A stretch of DNA of 64,000 nt from an uncultured Nocardioides sp. (GCF_947489365.1 NZ_CANLDB010000006.1:1-64000), one strand, 5' to 3'. Numbered from the stretch's first letter, positions 24,852 through 36,074 are shown. The notes: a model not told the origin generated them from the letters alone. A program made the numbers and translations.

Positions 24852-25789
24852 CAGGGGGTCTCCTGCTCAGGGGTGGGCTGGCCGGTGGGGTGGTCGGTGG
24901 GGTCGTCCGTGCCGCCGAGGGTGAGCGGCAGGGTGTCGATGAGGCGGGTGGTCCCGACGCGGGCGGCGACGAGGAGCCGGGCGTCCCCGGCCCCCGGTGC
25001 GTCGGACAGGTCCGGGGCGACCAGGGCCAGGTAGTCGAGCTCGACGCCTGGCTCGGCGTCGAGCACGGCGAGGGCCGCGCGCCGGGCGGCGTCGGCGCCG
25101 TGGTGCCCGGCGTCCGCGGCGGCCCGCAGGGCGGTCGAGAGGGCGAGCGCAGCGGCGCGCTGGTCGGGGTCGAGGTAGCGGTTGCGCGAGCTGAGCGCGA
25201 GCCCGTCGGGCTCGCGGCGGGTGGGCACGGTGACGACGTCGACGCCGAGCGCCAGGTCGAGCGACATCCGCCGGACGAGCGTCTGCTGCTGGAAGTCCTT
25301 CTCCCCGAACACCGCGACGTCGGGGCGGACGAGGCCGAACAGCTTGGCCACGACGGTGAGGACGCCGGCGAAGTGGCCCGGCCGCGACGCGCCCTCGAGG
25401 ACGTCGCCCAGCGGGCCGGGGTGCACGGTGACCTGCGGCCGTCCGCCGGGGTAGACCTCGTCGACCGCGGGGGCGAGGACGGCGTCGACGCCGTGGGCGG
25501 CGCAGGTCGCGAGGTCGGCGTCGAGGGTGCGGGGGTAGCGGTCGAGGTCCTCGCCCTCGCCGAACTGCAGCGGGTTGACGAAGACGGTCACGACCACGGT
25601 GCCGCGGGGGCCGGCCAGGGTGCGGGCGTGGTCCATGAGGTCGGCGTGGCCGTCGTGCAGCGCGCCCATGGTCGGCACGAGGACGACGGGCCCCTCGGCG
25701 CGGCGGGGTGCGAGGTGCTCCGCGAGCGCGGCGGCGGTGTCGAGCAGCAGCGGGTCGGTGGTCACCGTGGTGGTCGTCGTGGTGGTCAC
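24851..25789 (-). CDS. panC: Pantothenate synthetase
   Basis: PanC joins pantoate and beta-alanine with ATP. The 312-residue protein has the HIGH-like motif [31 protein letters not shown] and the KMSKS-like [13 protein letters not shown]. The first residues are a run of Thr from a GT-rich segment ([11 protein letters not shown]), so the exact start is unsure. GTG 25789 is chosen for its GTGA overlap with the DUF2520 gene. A long Thr/Pro/Gln-rich tail follows the catalytic domain. Confidence 0.95.
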   Translation of the reverse strand: MTTTTTTTVTTDPLLLDTAAALAEHLAPRRAEGPVVLVPTMGALHDGHADLMDHARTLAGPRGTVVVTVFVNPLQFGEGEDLDRYPRTLDADLATCAAHGVDAVLAPAVDEVYPGGRPQVTVHPGPLGDVLEGASRPGHFAGVLTVVAKLFGLVRPDVAVFGEKDFQQQTLVRRMSLDLALGVDVVTVPTRREPDGLALSSRNRYLDPDQRAAALALSTALRAAADAGHHGADAARRAALAVLDAEPGVELDYLALVAPDLSDAPGAGDARLLVAARVGTTRLIDTLPLTLGGTDDPTDHPTGQPTPEQETP

Positions 25790-26727
25790 CGGGTCGCCCC
25801 CACGGGCGCGTCGCCCAGCAGCCGGCGCAGGCGGTCGGCGCGGGGGCCGGTGACCCGGCCGTCCGCCTCCGCGCGGACGAGGGTGGCGCGCGCCAGGGCG
25901 GCGTACGACGCCAGCGCCTGCGGGGCGTCCTCGGCGAGCCCGGCGAGGTGGCCGGCGACGGTGCCGGTGTCACCGCGGACGACGGGGCCGGTGAGCGCGG
26001 CGTCCCCGTGCTCCAGCGCGCCCTCGAGGGCGGCGCGCAGCAGCGGGCCGAGCAGGGCGGCCGGGTCGTCGACCCCGGCGGCGGCGAGGGTCTCGCGGGC
26101 CTCGGCGACGAGGGTGACGAGGTGGTTCGCGCCGTGGGCGAGTCCTGCGTGGTAGAGCGTGCGGTGCACCTCGTCGACGTACGTCGCGGTGGCGCCGAGC
26201 GCGGAGACGACCTGCGCGGCGAGAGCGCGCTCCCCCGGACCGGCGGTGACGCCGACGACGGACCCGCGCAGGCGCTCGCGGTCGACGGCGGTGCCGGTGA
26301 AGGTCATGGCGGGGTGCAGGGCCACGGGCCGGGCGCCGAGGGCGGTGGCCGCGTCGAGGACCGCCAGCCCGTGGCGCCCGGAGGTGTGGACGACGTACTG
26401 GCCCTCGCGGACGGAGCCGCCGGCCACCAGGACCTCGACCAGCCCGAGGAGGGCGTCGTCCGGCACGGCGAGCACCAGCACGTCGCAGGCCTCGGCGACG
26501 GCGGCGGGTGCCAGGACGGGCACCCCGGGCAGCAGGTCGCGCGCCCGGGCCTGGGAGGCGGCCGAGTCACCGGAGACGCCGACGACGTCGTGGCCCGCGG
26601 CGGCCAGCGCCGCGCCGAGGACGGCGCCGACACGGCCGGCGCCGACGAGGCCGACGCGGCGGACGGGGCCCCGGTCGGAGCGGGTCGTGGGCGCGGCGGG
26701 GCGCGCGGTGGAGCGGTGGTGCGTCAT
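25786..26727 (-). CDS. Rossmann-like and DUF2520 domain protein (NADP-dependent reductase-like)
   Basis: A 313-residue protein. After about 25 residues comes a nucleotide-binding fold ([19 protein letters not shown]), then [10 protein letters not shown] and LHPAMTFTG, and a helical DUF2520 domain from about residue 150. This two-domain layout resembles ketopantoate reductase and pyrroline-carboxylate reductase. Its position as the first gene of the panC-panD-nadB-nadC-coaX operon suggests a role in pantothenate or NAD metabolism. ATG 26727 has GAGAGG upstream. The reaction is unproven. Confidence 0.85.
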   Translation of the reverse strand: MTHHRSTARPAAPTTRSDRGPVRRVGLVGAGRVGAVLGAALAAAGHDVVGVSGDSAASQARARDLLPGVPVLAPAAVAEACDVLVLAVPDDALLGLVEVLVAGGSVREGQYVVHTSGRHGLAVLDAATALGARPVALHPAMTFTGTAVDRERLRGSVVGVTAGPGERALAAQVVSALGATATYVDEVHRTLYHAGLAHGANHLVTLVAEARETLAAAGVDDPAALLGPLLRAALEGALEHGDAALTGPVVRGDTGTVAGHLAGLAEDAPQALASYAALARATLVRAEADGRVTGPRADRLRRLLGDAPVGATR

Positions 26728-26881
26728 CAGGACCTCTCGCTGCAGTCCCTCCGACCACCCCCGACGGCGCCGGGGGCCGGGATGGGTACCGGACGAGCAC
26801 TTGCGTGACGAGTGCGGTGCCAACCGTAGTGCGGCCCTCCGGGAGGGGGTAGGCGGATCCGGTGTGACGCTCGCGACTCCG

Positions 26882-26887
26882 TATCGT
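26882..26887 (+). promoter_or_regulatory. -10 box of the MidA-like gene (leaderless)
   Basis: TATCGT lies 8 nt before the ATG at 26896, and the gap holds no Shine-Dalgarno. Confidence 0.45.
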
Positions 26888-26895
26888 CGTCCGCG

Positions 26896-27645
26896 ATGAC
26901 GACCAGCCTGGGGATGCCGTCGTTGCCCCCGCCGAGCGAGCCCACCTGGAAGCAGGCGTGGGACACCGCGCTGTTCTCCGACGACGGCTGGCTGCGCCGG
27001 CAACCGGCCGTGCTGCGCCACCCGCGCGGGCCGCTGGTGGAGCTCGTCGCCCGCCACACCCCTGACGAGGTGGTGCTGCTCGGCGCGGCCGGCGCGCTGG
27101 CGCCCGACCTGGCCGCGGCCCTGCCGGGGACGTCGGTGCGCTTCGACCTGCCGGAGCGTTTCGGTGGGCTGGTGCTGGCCGTGGACTGGCTGTCCCACGT
27201 GCCCGCCCACGTGGTCCAGGTGGCCGAGGACGGCTACCCGGTCTTCGTCCACGTGGACCCGTTGTCGGGCCGCGAGCGGCTCGGCGGGCGGCTGAACGAG
27301 ACGACGGTGCCGCAGAGCATCGGCCGCTGGCTCACCGACTGGTGGCCGGTCGCCGACCACGGGATCGGCGCCCGCGCCGAGGTCGGCACCGGACGGGACG
27401 CCGCCTGGCGCGACGTCGTACGACGGCTCGCCGGCGGCCGCGCACTCGCGGTCGACCCCGGACACGAGGCCGACTCCCGGCCGCGGCTGGGGTCGCTGCA
27501 CTCCCCCGCACCGGCGCAGGTCGGCTCGCTGGTCCCCGACGGGCAGCGCGACCTCGCCGCCGGCGTCGCGTGGGACGCGGTGGCCGCCGCGGTGGGCGGC
27601 CGGGTCGTCCACGACGGCCCGCTGTCGCGGGTCGAGTCGGCCTGA
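26896..27645 (+). CDS. SAM-dependent methyltransferase-like protein (MidA/NDUFAF7-type, divergent)
   Basis: A 249-residue protein. EVVLLGAAGALAPDLAAAL could be a degenerate SAM site, and the C-terminus (LVPDGQRDLAAGVAWDAVAAAVG) matches the PxGxxDLTAHVAxDA pattern of MidA-like methyltransferases. The family is usually longer (about 350 residues or more), and the classical glycine-rich GEIGAGxG loop is absent, so it may be non-catalytic. It is 20 bp upstream of the glycosyltransferase gene but that gene has its own -10 box. Confidence 0.6.
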   Translation: MTTSLGMPSLPPPSEPTWKQAWDTALFSDDGWLRRQPAVLRHPRGPLVELVARHTPDEVVLLGAAGALAPDLAAALPGTSVRFDLPERFGGLVLAVDWLSHVPAHVVQVAEDGYPVFVHVDPLSGRERLGGRLNETTVPQSIGRWLTDWWPVADHGIGARAEVGTGRDAAWRDVVRRLAGGRALAVDPGHEADSRPRLGSLHSPAPAQVGSLVPDGQRDLAAGVAWDAVAAAVGGRVVHDGPLSRVESA

Positions 27646-27653
27646 CCGGCCGC

Positions 27654-27659
27654 TAGCCT
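27654..27659 (+). promoter_or_regulatory. -10 box of the glycosyltransferase gene (leaderless)
   Basis: TAGCCT lies 6 nt before the GTG at 27666. It overlaps the space just after the upstream stop codon. Confidence 0.5.
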
Positions 27660-27665
27660 CGCCGG

Positions 27666-28778
27666 GTGCGCCTGCTCCCCCGCTCGATGCGCGTCCACCG
27701 CGCGCCCCTGGTGTCCGTCGTGGTGCCGGCGTACGGCGTCGAGGCGTGGCTGGGTGAGTGCCTGGACAGCCTGCTCGCCCAGGAGCACCGGGCGCTGGAG
27801 GTGGTCGTGGTCGACGACGGGTCGCCCGACCGCAGCGCTGCGATCGCGGAGGGCTACGCCGCCCGGGACGACCGGGTGCGGGTCGTCCGCCGACCCAACG
27901 GCGGCCTGGGCGCGGCCCGCAACACGGGCGTCGCGTCGGCGACGGGTGAGTACCTGGCCTTCGCCGACTCCGACGACGTCGTCCCGCCGGCGGCGTACGC
28001 GACGCTCGTGGCGGCGCTGGAGCGGAGCGGGTCGGACTTCGCGACGGGCTCGTGCGTGCGCTGGGAGTCCGACGGCCTGCACGAGCCGCCGTGGATGCGG
28101 CGGCTGCACACCCCGCCGCGGCGCGGCGCCACGGTCGCGGAGCACCCGGAGCTGCTCGGCGACGTCTTCGCGTGGAACAAGCTGTTCCGCCGCTCGTGGT
28201 GGGACGCGCAGGGCCTGTCCTGGCCGGAGGGCGTGCGCTACGAGGACCAGCCGACCACCACCCGGGCGTTCCTGGCCGGGCGCTTCGACGTGCTGGACGA
28301 GGTCGTCTACCACTGGCGGATCCGCGCCGAGGGCACGTCGATCACCCAGCAACGCTCCTCGCTGGCGGACCTACGGGACCGGGCAGCGACCAAGCTCGAC
28401 TCGCTCGCCGCGGTGCGCGCCCACGGCGACCCGGACGTCGAGGCGGTCTTCGTCGACCGGGTGCTCGCGGGCGATCTCCACCGCTACTTCGTGGAGATCC
28501 CCGGCTGCGACGACGCCTGGTGGCACCTGCTGCGCGGGATGGTCGCCGACATCTGGACCGACCGGTCGCTGGTCGACTCCGGGCTGCCGCCCGTCCACCG
28601 CCTCGTCGGCTGGCTGGTCGAGCAGGACCGTCGCGAGGACGCCGCGGCGGTGATCCGGTGGTTCCTCGCCCTCGACGGCCCCGCCCCGCGCGCGGGCCGG
28701 CGGCTCGCCGTACCGCCCGAGGTCCTGGACCCGGCGTCGGTGCCGCCGTCCGCGCTCGCCGTACGCCCCCACGAGTAG
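27666..28778 (+). CDS. Glycosyltransferase family 2 protein
   Basis: A 370-residue GT-A fold enzyme. The domain starts at PLVSVVVPAYGVEAWLGECL; VVVDDGSPDRSAAI and NGGLGAARNTGVASATGEYLAF (in part) follow, with the metal-binding DxD as FADSDD near residue 100. The ED acceptor motif appears in RYEDQPTTTRAFL. It has no membrane helices, so it is probably peripheral. The acceptor is unknown, with cell-envelope glycans or teichoic acid as the usual targets. Its TAG stop is fused to the first core of the adjacent repeat locus. Confidence 0.9.
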   Translation: MRLLPRSMRVHRAPLVSVVVPAYGVEAWLGECLDSLLAQEHRALEVVVVDDGSPDRSAAIAEGYAARDDRVRVVRRPNGGLGAARNTGVASATGEYLAFADSDDVVPPAAYATLVAALERSGSDFATGSCVRWESDGLHEPPWMRRLHTPPRRGATVAEHPELLGDVFAWNKLFRRSWWDAQGLSWPEGVRYEDQPTTTRAFLAGRFDVLDEVVYHWRIRAEGTSITQQRSSLADLRDRAATKLDSLAAVRAHGDPDVEAVFVDRVLAGDLHRYFVEIPGCDDAWWHLLRGMVADIWTDRSLVDSGLPPVHRLVGWLVEQDRREDAAAVIRWFLALDGPAPRAGRRLAVPPEVLDPASVPPSALAVRPHE

Positions 28779-28979
28779 CCGAGTCGGCCCCGGACGCACC
28801 CCCACAGCACGCCGAGTCGGCCCGAACGCCTCTGTCTCGGGCCGACTCGAGCGTCCTCAGGCTCACCTTCGGGCCGACTCGGCACCCTCCTGGCGCACGT
28901 TCGGGCCGACTCGGCGCCCCGACGGCGCACGTTCGGGCCGACTCGGCGCCCTCCCGGCGCACGTTCGGGCCGACTCGGC
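28778..28979. repeat. 32-bp-period GCCGACTCG repeat, locus 3 (7 cores)
   Basis: Two cores in one orientation (GCCGAGTCGG at 28778 and 28811) are followed by five in the other, with TCGGGCCGAC elements at about 28837, 28869, 28901, 28933 and 28965, each 32 bp apart. The unit is CGTTCGGGCCGACTCGGCG plus a variable remainder. The array fills the whole gap between the convergent glycosyltransferase and GNAT genes and touches both stop codons. Confidence 0.9.
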
Positions 28980-30071
28980 TCAGATCCGGACGTCGCGGTG
29001 CCAGGACTGGGTCCGGTACGTCGTCTCCCAGCCCATCGAGGTGTAGAGGCCGTCGGCGCCGGTCGGGGAGTCGGCGTCGACCTCGAGGCCGACCCGGTCG
29101 CGGCCGCGGCGGGCGGCGTCGGCGATGACGGTGCGGAGCAGGCCCTTCGCGACACCGCGGCCGCGGGCGTTCTCGAGGACGCCGATGTAGTCGACGTACG
29201 ACGCGTTCGGGCCGTCGGCGTTCTCCACGATCGTGCCGACCAGGGCCCCCGCGGGGGTGCGCTCCTCGCCGTCGACGATCTCGGCGAGCCACCAGTGGTG
29301 CCAGCGGTGGCCGGGGTCCTCCCGCAGCCGGTGCAGGAACTCCCCGAAGCTCTCCTCCCGGGAGTTGAAGTGGTCGAGGAACGCGCTCTCGAGGACGTCG
29401 TGGACGGCGCGGAGGTCGTCCTCCTCCGGCATGTCGCTGCCCTCCCGGTCGACGAGGCGGACGACGACGCCGCCGTCCTCCCAGTGCGCCGGGTCCTCGA
29501 CGAGGTCGCCCTCCTCGGCGGTGACCGGGCGGCTCATCTGCCACCAGGTGCGGGTGTGGCTGAAGCCGGCGGCGGCGAACCACCGGTGCTGCCGCTCGTC
29601 GTCCACGAACGCGCCGGCGTCGATCTGCTGGACCTCGAGCTCCCGCGCCTCCCCGAGCTTGCGGGCCTGCGCCTCCGCCCAGCCGAGCAGGACCTCGCTG
29701 CAGCGCTCCGCGTCGGCCTCGGCCAGGTCACGGGCGACCACGTGGTCGTAGATCATCCGGTTGACCGCCCGGTCCTGCGCGGAGCCCCAGGCGCGGACCG
29801 CGCCGGTGGGGTCACGCAGCACCAGGTTGGCGTGGGTGAGCTCGCTCGCGGGCGAGCAGCGCATCGCGACGTCGTCCTCGCCCGCGCCGGCGTAGCCGCG
29901 GGCCGCCTCCTCGTGCGCCCGCAGCAGCGCCACGAGCTCGTCGGTCAGCGCGGCCGACCCGGTGCCGGGGTCCTCGACGGTCCACCCGTCGGGCAGCGTC
30001 GGCCGCTCCGGGGTGACCTCGTCGAGGTCCTGGGCGAACCGGGTGTCCTCGGGCAGGTCGTCCGTCGTCAC
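28980..30071 (-). CDS. Tandem GNAT N-acetyltransferase
   Basis: A 363-residue protein with two acetyltransferase folds. The C-terminal one is clear: YVDYIGVLENARGRGVAKGLLRTVI carries the R/QxxGxG/A acetyl-CoA loop as ARGRGVAKG, followed by GLEVDADSPTGADGLYTSMGW. The N-terminal half (about residues 40-190) is degenerate. This layout is like mycothiol synthase MshD and related enzymes, but the substrate cannot be told. The start is a GTG. It ends directly at a repeat array shared with the glycosyltransferase. Confidence 0.82.
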   Translation of the reverse strand: MTTDDLPEDTRFAQDLDEVTPERPTLPDGWTVEDPGTGSAALTDELVALLRAHEEAARGYAGAGEDDVAMRCSPASELTHANLVLRDPTGAVRAWGSAQDRAVNRMIYDHVVARDLAEADAERCSEVLLGWAEAQARKLGEARELEVQQIDAGAFVDDERQHRWFAAAGFSHTRTWWQMSRPVTAEEGDLVEDPAHWEDGGVVVRLVDREGSDMPEEDDLRAVHDVLESAFLDHFNSREESFGEFLHRLREDPGHRWHHWWLAEIVDGEERTPAGALVGTIVENADGPNASYVDYIGVLENARGRGVAKGLLRTVIADAARRGRDRVGLEVDADSPTGADGLYTSMGWETTYRTQSWHRDVRI

Positions 30072-30115
30072 GCCGCACGATCATGCCGTACGGCGTCCCC
30101 GGCCGGGGTCGGGCC

Positions 30116-30820
30116 TCAGGCTCGGCGGCGGCCGCCGGGCTCGGAGCGCCACAGGAGCAGCTCGTGGCGCAGCCCGTCCCGCTCGACCTCGAGGGCGTTG
30201 ATGCGGGTGTTCGCCTCGGCGAGGGACTCGGCGGCGCTGGCCCGCTCGGCGGAGAGCCGGCTCTCGAGCGAGTCGGCGCGGGTGGCCTGCTCGCGGGCGA
30301 GCAGCTCGGTGCCCTCGAGGCGGTCGCGGGTCACGTCGAGCTCGGCCTCGATGGCGGCGAGACGACGCTCGCGGCGGTCGAGGGCTGCCTCGTGGGCGTG
30401 CACGGTGGCGAGGTGCTCGGCGGCGGTGCTCTCCGCGTCGTCGAGGCGACGGCGCATCGAGGCGGTGAACGCGGTGCTCTCGGCGACACGCTCGTCGGTG
30501 ATGCCGCGGTACTCCTTGGCCAGCCGGGCGCGCTCGGCGCCGGCCTCGCGGCGGGACAGCAGCAGCTCGAGGTGGGTGGAGCGGGTCGCGGCGGCGCCCA
30601 GGGCGAGCACCAGCAGGCCGGCGGCGACCGGCCAGGGGGTGGCGGTGTCCAGCACGACCACGGCGACGACGGCGCCCACGGCGACCAGGGTCGCGAGGAC
30701 CAGCAGCACCACGGCCCCGACGAGCCGGCCGCTCCGGGGACGACGACGGGCCGCGGAGGCGGTGGCGGCGGTGGGAGCGGAGGAGGCGGGCTTCCTGGGG
30801 GCGGCGCTGGCGGTGGCCAT
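30116..30820 (-). CDS. Membrane protein with long C-terminal coiled coil, unknown function
   Basis: A 234-residue protein. The Ala/Arg-rich N-terminus precedes two membrane helices (LVGAVVLLVLATLVAVGAVVA and WPVAAGLLVLALGAAA). From about residue 85 to the end it is a charged heptad-like coiled coil (LDRRERRLAAIEAELDVTRD). It could tether or scaffold other proteins at the membrane, but I do not recognise a family. The ATG is 6 nt from a TAGCCT box, so it has its own promoter inside the end of the folate operon. Confidence 0.75.
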   Translation of the reverse strand: MATASAAPRKPASSAPTAATASAARRRPRSGRLVGAVVLLVLATLVAVGAVVAVVVLDTATPWPVAAGLLVLALGAAATRSTHLELLLSRREAGAERARLAKEYRGITDERVAESTAFTASMRRRLDDAESTAAEHLATVHAHEAALDRRERRLAAIEAELDVTRDRLEGTELLAREQATRADSLESRLSAERASAAESLAEANTRINALEVERDGLRHELLLWRSEPGGRRRA

Positions 30821-30826
30821 GCCCGC

Positions 30827-30832
30827 AGGCTA
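30827..30832 (-). promoter_or_regulatory. -10 box of the coiled-coil gene, overlapping the DUF3180 stop
   Basis: TAGCCT lies 6 nt before the ATG at 30820. Its first three bases are also the TAG stop codon of the upstream DUF3180 gene. Confidence 0.5.
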
Positions 30833-31360
30833 GGCGTCCGGGTCCTCGGATCGGACGCGACACGCACGCTCGAGCAGCAGTCCTGCGACCACCACGGCCG
30901 CGGCGGCGACCGCGGCCGCCAGCGACCGCGCGAGGCGCTGGTCGGCCAGCTCGGTGCCGAGGCCGACCCACGACAGCGCGTACCCGGCGTACCCCCCGGC
31001 GACCAGGGCGCCGCCGACGGCGCAGGCACGGGCCATCACGAGCCGGTTCACGGCCCGGTGCGGCTCCAGGCGGCGGCCCGTCCGGTGCGCGTCGGTGAGC
31101 GTACGGCGGGTGGCCACGGCGGTCAGGGCGAGGATGCCGGCGACCACGCCGAGCACCAGGACCGACGCCCAGGGCACGAGGGGCGGGACGACGTCGAGCG
31201 CCGCGGACCCGGGGCGCACCAGCCAGCCGAGGAGCAGGCCCACGGCGACCGCCGAGGCGGGGGCGGCCGGCCCCAGCGGGCGCATGGCCCGCGGGTCGGG
31301 CCCGTCGGGGTCGTCCGGGCCGGGACCTCCGGGACCGGGGGCTCCCGGCGGGAGGCTCAC
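30830..31360 (-). CDS. DUF3180 family membrane protein
   Basis: A 176-residue protein with a Pro/Gly/Asp-rich N-terminus and four membrane helices in two pairs (VAVGLLLGWLV and VLVLGVVAGILALTAVAT; VGGALVAGGYAGYALSW and LAAAVAAAAVVVAGLLLE). The RRLEPHRAVNRLVMARACAV-like segment between them is the family signature. DUF3180 genes commonly follow folK in actinobacteria, as here; the function is unknown. The GTG start overlaps the folK stop (GTGA). Confidence 0.88.
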   Translation of the reverse strand: MSLPPGAPGPGGPGPDDPDGPDPRAMRPLGPAAPASAVAVGLLLGWLVRPGSAALDVVPPLVPWASVLVLGVVAGILALTAVATRRTLTDAHRTGRRLEPHRAVNRLVMARACAVGGALVAGGYAGYALSWVGLGTELADQRLARSLAAAVAAAAVVVAGLLLERACRVRSEDPDA

Positions 31361-31926
31361 TGCAGGTCGAGGACCAGGTCGTCGCGCTTGGTCACGCCGT
31401 GACGGTCGGCCTTGGCCAGCAGGTCGGCGATGGGCCCGGCGTCCGGGATGGTGGCGTCCGGCTCCAGGTCGTGCCAGGGCTGCAGCACGAACGCCCGCTG
31501 GTGCGCCTTGGGGTGCGGCAGGCGCAGCCAGTCCTCGTCGCTGCGCCGGTCGCCCACGACGACCAGGTCGACGTCGAGGGTCCGCGGGGCGTTCTTCACG
31601 TCGCTGCGCTCGCGGTCGAAGGTGTCCTCGATCGCCAGGGCGCGGTCCATGAGACGGGCGGCCGACAGGGTGGTGTCGAAGAGGACGACGGCGTTCAGGT
31701 ACAGCTCGGAGCCCTCGGGGGCGTCGACGGGCTCGGTCTCGTAGACCGGCGAGACGTCGGTCAGCCAGACCTCGGGGGTGTCGGCGAGGGCCTCGACGGC
31801 GCCCTGCAGGCTCGCCAGGCGGTCACCCAGGTTCGAGCCCAGCGCGACCACGGCCCGGCGGATGGGGTGCATCTCGCCGGTCAGGGTGTCGGTGCTGATC
31901 ATGTGCGGGTTGGGGGTCTCGGTCAC
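31357..31926 (-). CDS. folK: 2-amino-4-hydroxy-6-hydroxymethyldihydropteridine diphosphokinase (HPPK)
   Basis: HPPK transfers pyrophosphate from ATP to the pterin before FolP acts. The 189-residue protein has VVALGSNLGDRLASLQ, SPVYETEPVD, YLNAVV, the RPRTLDVDL-type catalytic loop as APRTLDVDLVVVGDRR, and LPHPKAHQRAFVLQPW. The GTG at 31926 is chosen because it overlaps the folB stop (GTGA). It is followed by DUF3180 with the same overlap pattern. Confidence 0.95.
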   Translation of the reverse strand: MTETPNPHMISTDTLTGEMHPIRRAVVALGSNLGDRLASLQGAVEALADTPEVWLTDVSPVYETEPVDAPEGSELYLNAVVLFDTTLSAARLMDRALAIEDTFDRERSDVKNAPRTLDVDLVVVGDRRSDEDWLRLPHPKAHQRAFVLQPWHDLEPDATIPDAGPIADLLAKADRHGVTKRDDLVLDLQ

Positions 31927-32351
31927 GCGTCGGCCCTCTTCCGGGTGATCGTCAGGGCGACGTCGGAGAACGTCGCGTCGATGGGCGCGTCCGGCTTGTG
32001 CACCGTGACCCGCGTCCAGGCGACCGCTCCCGCTGCCAGGCAGAGGTCCGCGACGCGCTGGGCGACGGTCTCGATGAGGTCCACCGGATCGCTTTCGACG
32101 GCGGCCTTGACCGCCGCCACGAGAGTTCCGTAGTCCACGGTGTCGTGCAAGTCGTCGCTCGTCGCGGCGGGCACGGTGTCGAGCCCCAGCGCCAGGTCGA
32201 GCAGGAAACGCTGCCCGTCGCGCCGCTCGTGCTCGAGGACCCCGTGGTGGGCCCAGCACTCGATGCCCAGCACGGCCAGCTCGTCGACCACGCCGGAGGC
32301 GTGGACGGGAGCCGTGACGGGGACCGAGAGCGACGACACAGGCGGCATCAT
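31923..32351 (-). CDS. folB: Dihydroneopterin aldolase
   Basis: FolB cleaves dihydroneopterin to the hydroxymethyl pterin used by FolK. The 142-residue protein has ELAVLGIECWAHHGVLEHER, the expected HGV motif, DTVDYGTLVAAV, a Glu in DLIETVAQRVAD and a conserved Lys in VTVHKPDAPI. The ATG at 32351 overlaps the folP stop (ATGA), and the 3' end overlaps folK. All folate genes in this run are translationally linked. Confidence 0.95.
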   Translation of the reverse strand: MMPPVSSLSVPVTAPVHASGVVDELAVLGIECWAHHGVLEHERRDGQRFLLDLALGLDTVPAATSDDLHDTVDYGTLVAAVKAAVESDPVDLIETVAQRVADLCLAAGAVAWTRVTVHKPDAPIDATFSDVALTITRKRADA

Positions 32352-33232
32352 GCCCTGTCTCCGCCCGCCGCGCGCCAGCGGCGTACGACCGCGACCGCGT
32401 CCAGGCTGGCGCGGACGTCGTGGACCCGGAGCCCCCAGACCCCGGCGCACGCGGCGAGGGTGCTGACGGCGACGTTCGCCGCCTCCCGCTCCCCCACGTC
32501 CCGCGGCGTCGGCGGCTCGGTGGTGGTGTCGGCGAGCAGGGAGCCCAGGAACGACTTGCGGCTCGCCCCCACCAGCAGCGGGCGACCCAGCGCCTCCAGC
32601 GCGGGCAGGGCGGCCAGCAGGCTCCAGTTGTGGTCGCCGGTCTTCGCGAACCCGAGCCCGGGGTCGAGGACGACGCGGTCCTCGCCCACCCCGGCGGCGA
32701 CCGCGGCGGCCAGCCGGTCGCCGAGCTCGGCGACGACGCCCGCGACGACGCCGCCGGGCCCGTCGTACGACGCGAAGCCGGTCATCTCGTGGCTGTGGGC
32801 GCGCCAGTGCATGGCGACGTAGACCAGGTCGGACGAGGCGCGGTGGGCGTCGGCCACGACGTCGAGGACGGCGGGGTCGGCCAGTCCGCCGGAGACGTCG
32901 TTGACCACCTGCGCGCCGGCGGCCACCGCGGCGGCCGCGACCTCGGCCCGCATCGTGTCGACGGAGACGGCGACGCCGTCCGCGACCAGGCCGGTCACCA
33001 CCGGCAGCACCCGGTCGAGCTCCTCGGCCACGTCGGGGCGCCGCGCGCCGGGGCGGGTGGACTCCCCGCCGACGTCCACCAGGTCGGCGCCCTCGGCGGC
33101 GAGGCGCCGGCCGTGGGCCAGGGCCGCGTCGACGTCGGCCCAGCGTCCGCCGTCGGAGAAGGAGTCCGGCGTGACGTTCAGGACGCCCATCACCCGCGGC
33201 GTCCCCCGCGGGTCCAGGAGCGGGTGGCTCAC
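32348..33232 (-). CDS. folP: Dihydropteroate synthase
   Basis: FolP condenses the pterin pyrophosphate with para-aminobenzoate; it is the sulfonamide target. The 294-residue TIM-barrel protein has [71 protein letters not shown] and a terminal RVHDV. All active-site motifs are intact. The GTG start overlaps the folE stop (GTGA). Confidence 0.96.
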   Translation of the reverse strand: MSHPLLDPRGTPRVMGVLNVTPDSFSDGGRWADVDAALAHGRRLAAEGADLVDVGGESTRPGARRPDVAEELDRVLPVVTGLVADGVAVSVDTMRAEVAAAAVAAGAQVVNDVSGGLADPAVLDVVADAHRASSDLVYVAMHWRAHSHEMTGFASYDGPGGVVAGVVAELGDRLAAAVAAGVGEDRVVLDPGLGFAKTGDHNWSLLAALPALEALGRPLLVGASRKSFLGSLLADTTTEPPTPRDVGEREAANVAVSTLAACAGVWGLRVHDVRASLDAVAVVRRWRAAGGDRA

Positions 33233-33843
33233 CGGGCCCGGTGGATGAGCGCCATCGCCTCCGAGCGGGTGGCGGCGCTGTGCATGATGCCGCGGACGGC
33301 CGAGGTGACCGTGCGGGCGCCATGCTTGCGGACGCCGCGCATGGTCATGCACAGGTGCTCCGCCTCGACGACGACGATCGCGCCGCGGGCCTCGAGGACC
33401 TCCATGAGCGCGTCCGCGACCTGGGTCGTCAACCGCTCCTGGACCTGCAGGCGGCGGGCGTACATGTCGACGAGCCGGGCGAGCTTGGACAGCCCGGTGA
33501 TCTTGCCGGACTCCGCCGGGATGTAGGCGACGTGCGCGACCCCGGTGAACGGGACCATGTGGTGCTCGCACAGCGACCACAGCTCGATGTCGCGGACCAG
33601 CACCATCTCGTCGTGGCCGAGGTCGAAGGTCGTGGCGAGCACCTCGGACGGCGTCTGGCGCATGCCGGCGGTCAGCTCGGCGTACGCGCGGGCGACGCGG
33701 GCGGGGGTCTCGCGCAGGCCCTCGCGGTCCGGGTCCTCGCCGATGGCGGCGAGGAGCTCCCGCACGGCGGCCTCGGCGCGCGGGTGGTCGACCGGCGGCA
33801 CGCTGGCCGGGTCGACCGCGGGGGTGTGCACCGGGTCGGTCAT
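33229..33843 (-). CDS. folE: GTP cyclohydrolase I
   Basis: FolE makes dihydroneopterin triphosphate from GTP. The 204-residue type I enzyme has the zinc site [20 protein letters not shown] (quoted in part) with Cys and two His, [17 protein letters not shown] and the second Cys in [15 protein letters not shown]. It starts 8 bp after the ftsH stop and so probably shares its transcript. Confidence 0.96.
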   Translation of the reverse strand: MTDPVHTPAVDPASVPPVDHPRAEAAVRELLAAIGEDPDREGLRETPARVARAYAELTAGMRQTPSEVLATTFDLGHDEMVLVRDIELWSLCEHHMVPFTGVAHVAYIPAESGKITGLSKLARLVDMYARRLQVQERLTTQVADALMEVLEARGAIVVVEAEHLCMTMRGVRKHGARTVTSAVRGIMHSAATRSEAMALIHRAR

Positions 33844-33850
33844 CGTGCGC

Positions 33851-35914
<2,064 letters not shown>

Positions 35915-36074
35915 GAAGTTCTTCTCGCCTTGTCAGTACTCAGGACGGGCCCGGGGACCGCACGTCTCGGATGAGGAGGTCGACGGTACCCGGCGCCGAC
36001 GACACAGGCCCATCCTCTCAGGCGGCACTCAGGGTGCGACCCGGAGGCGGGACCGCTCCGGGGACCAGGAGCGC

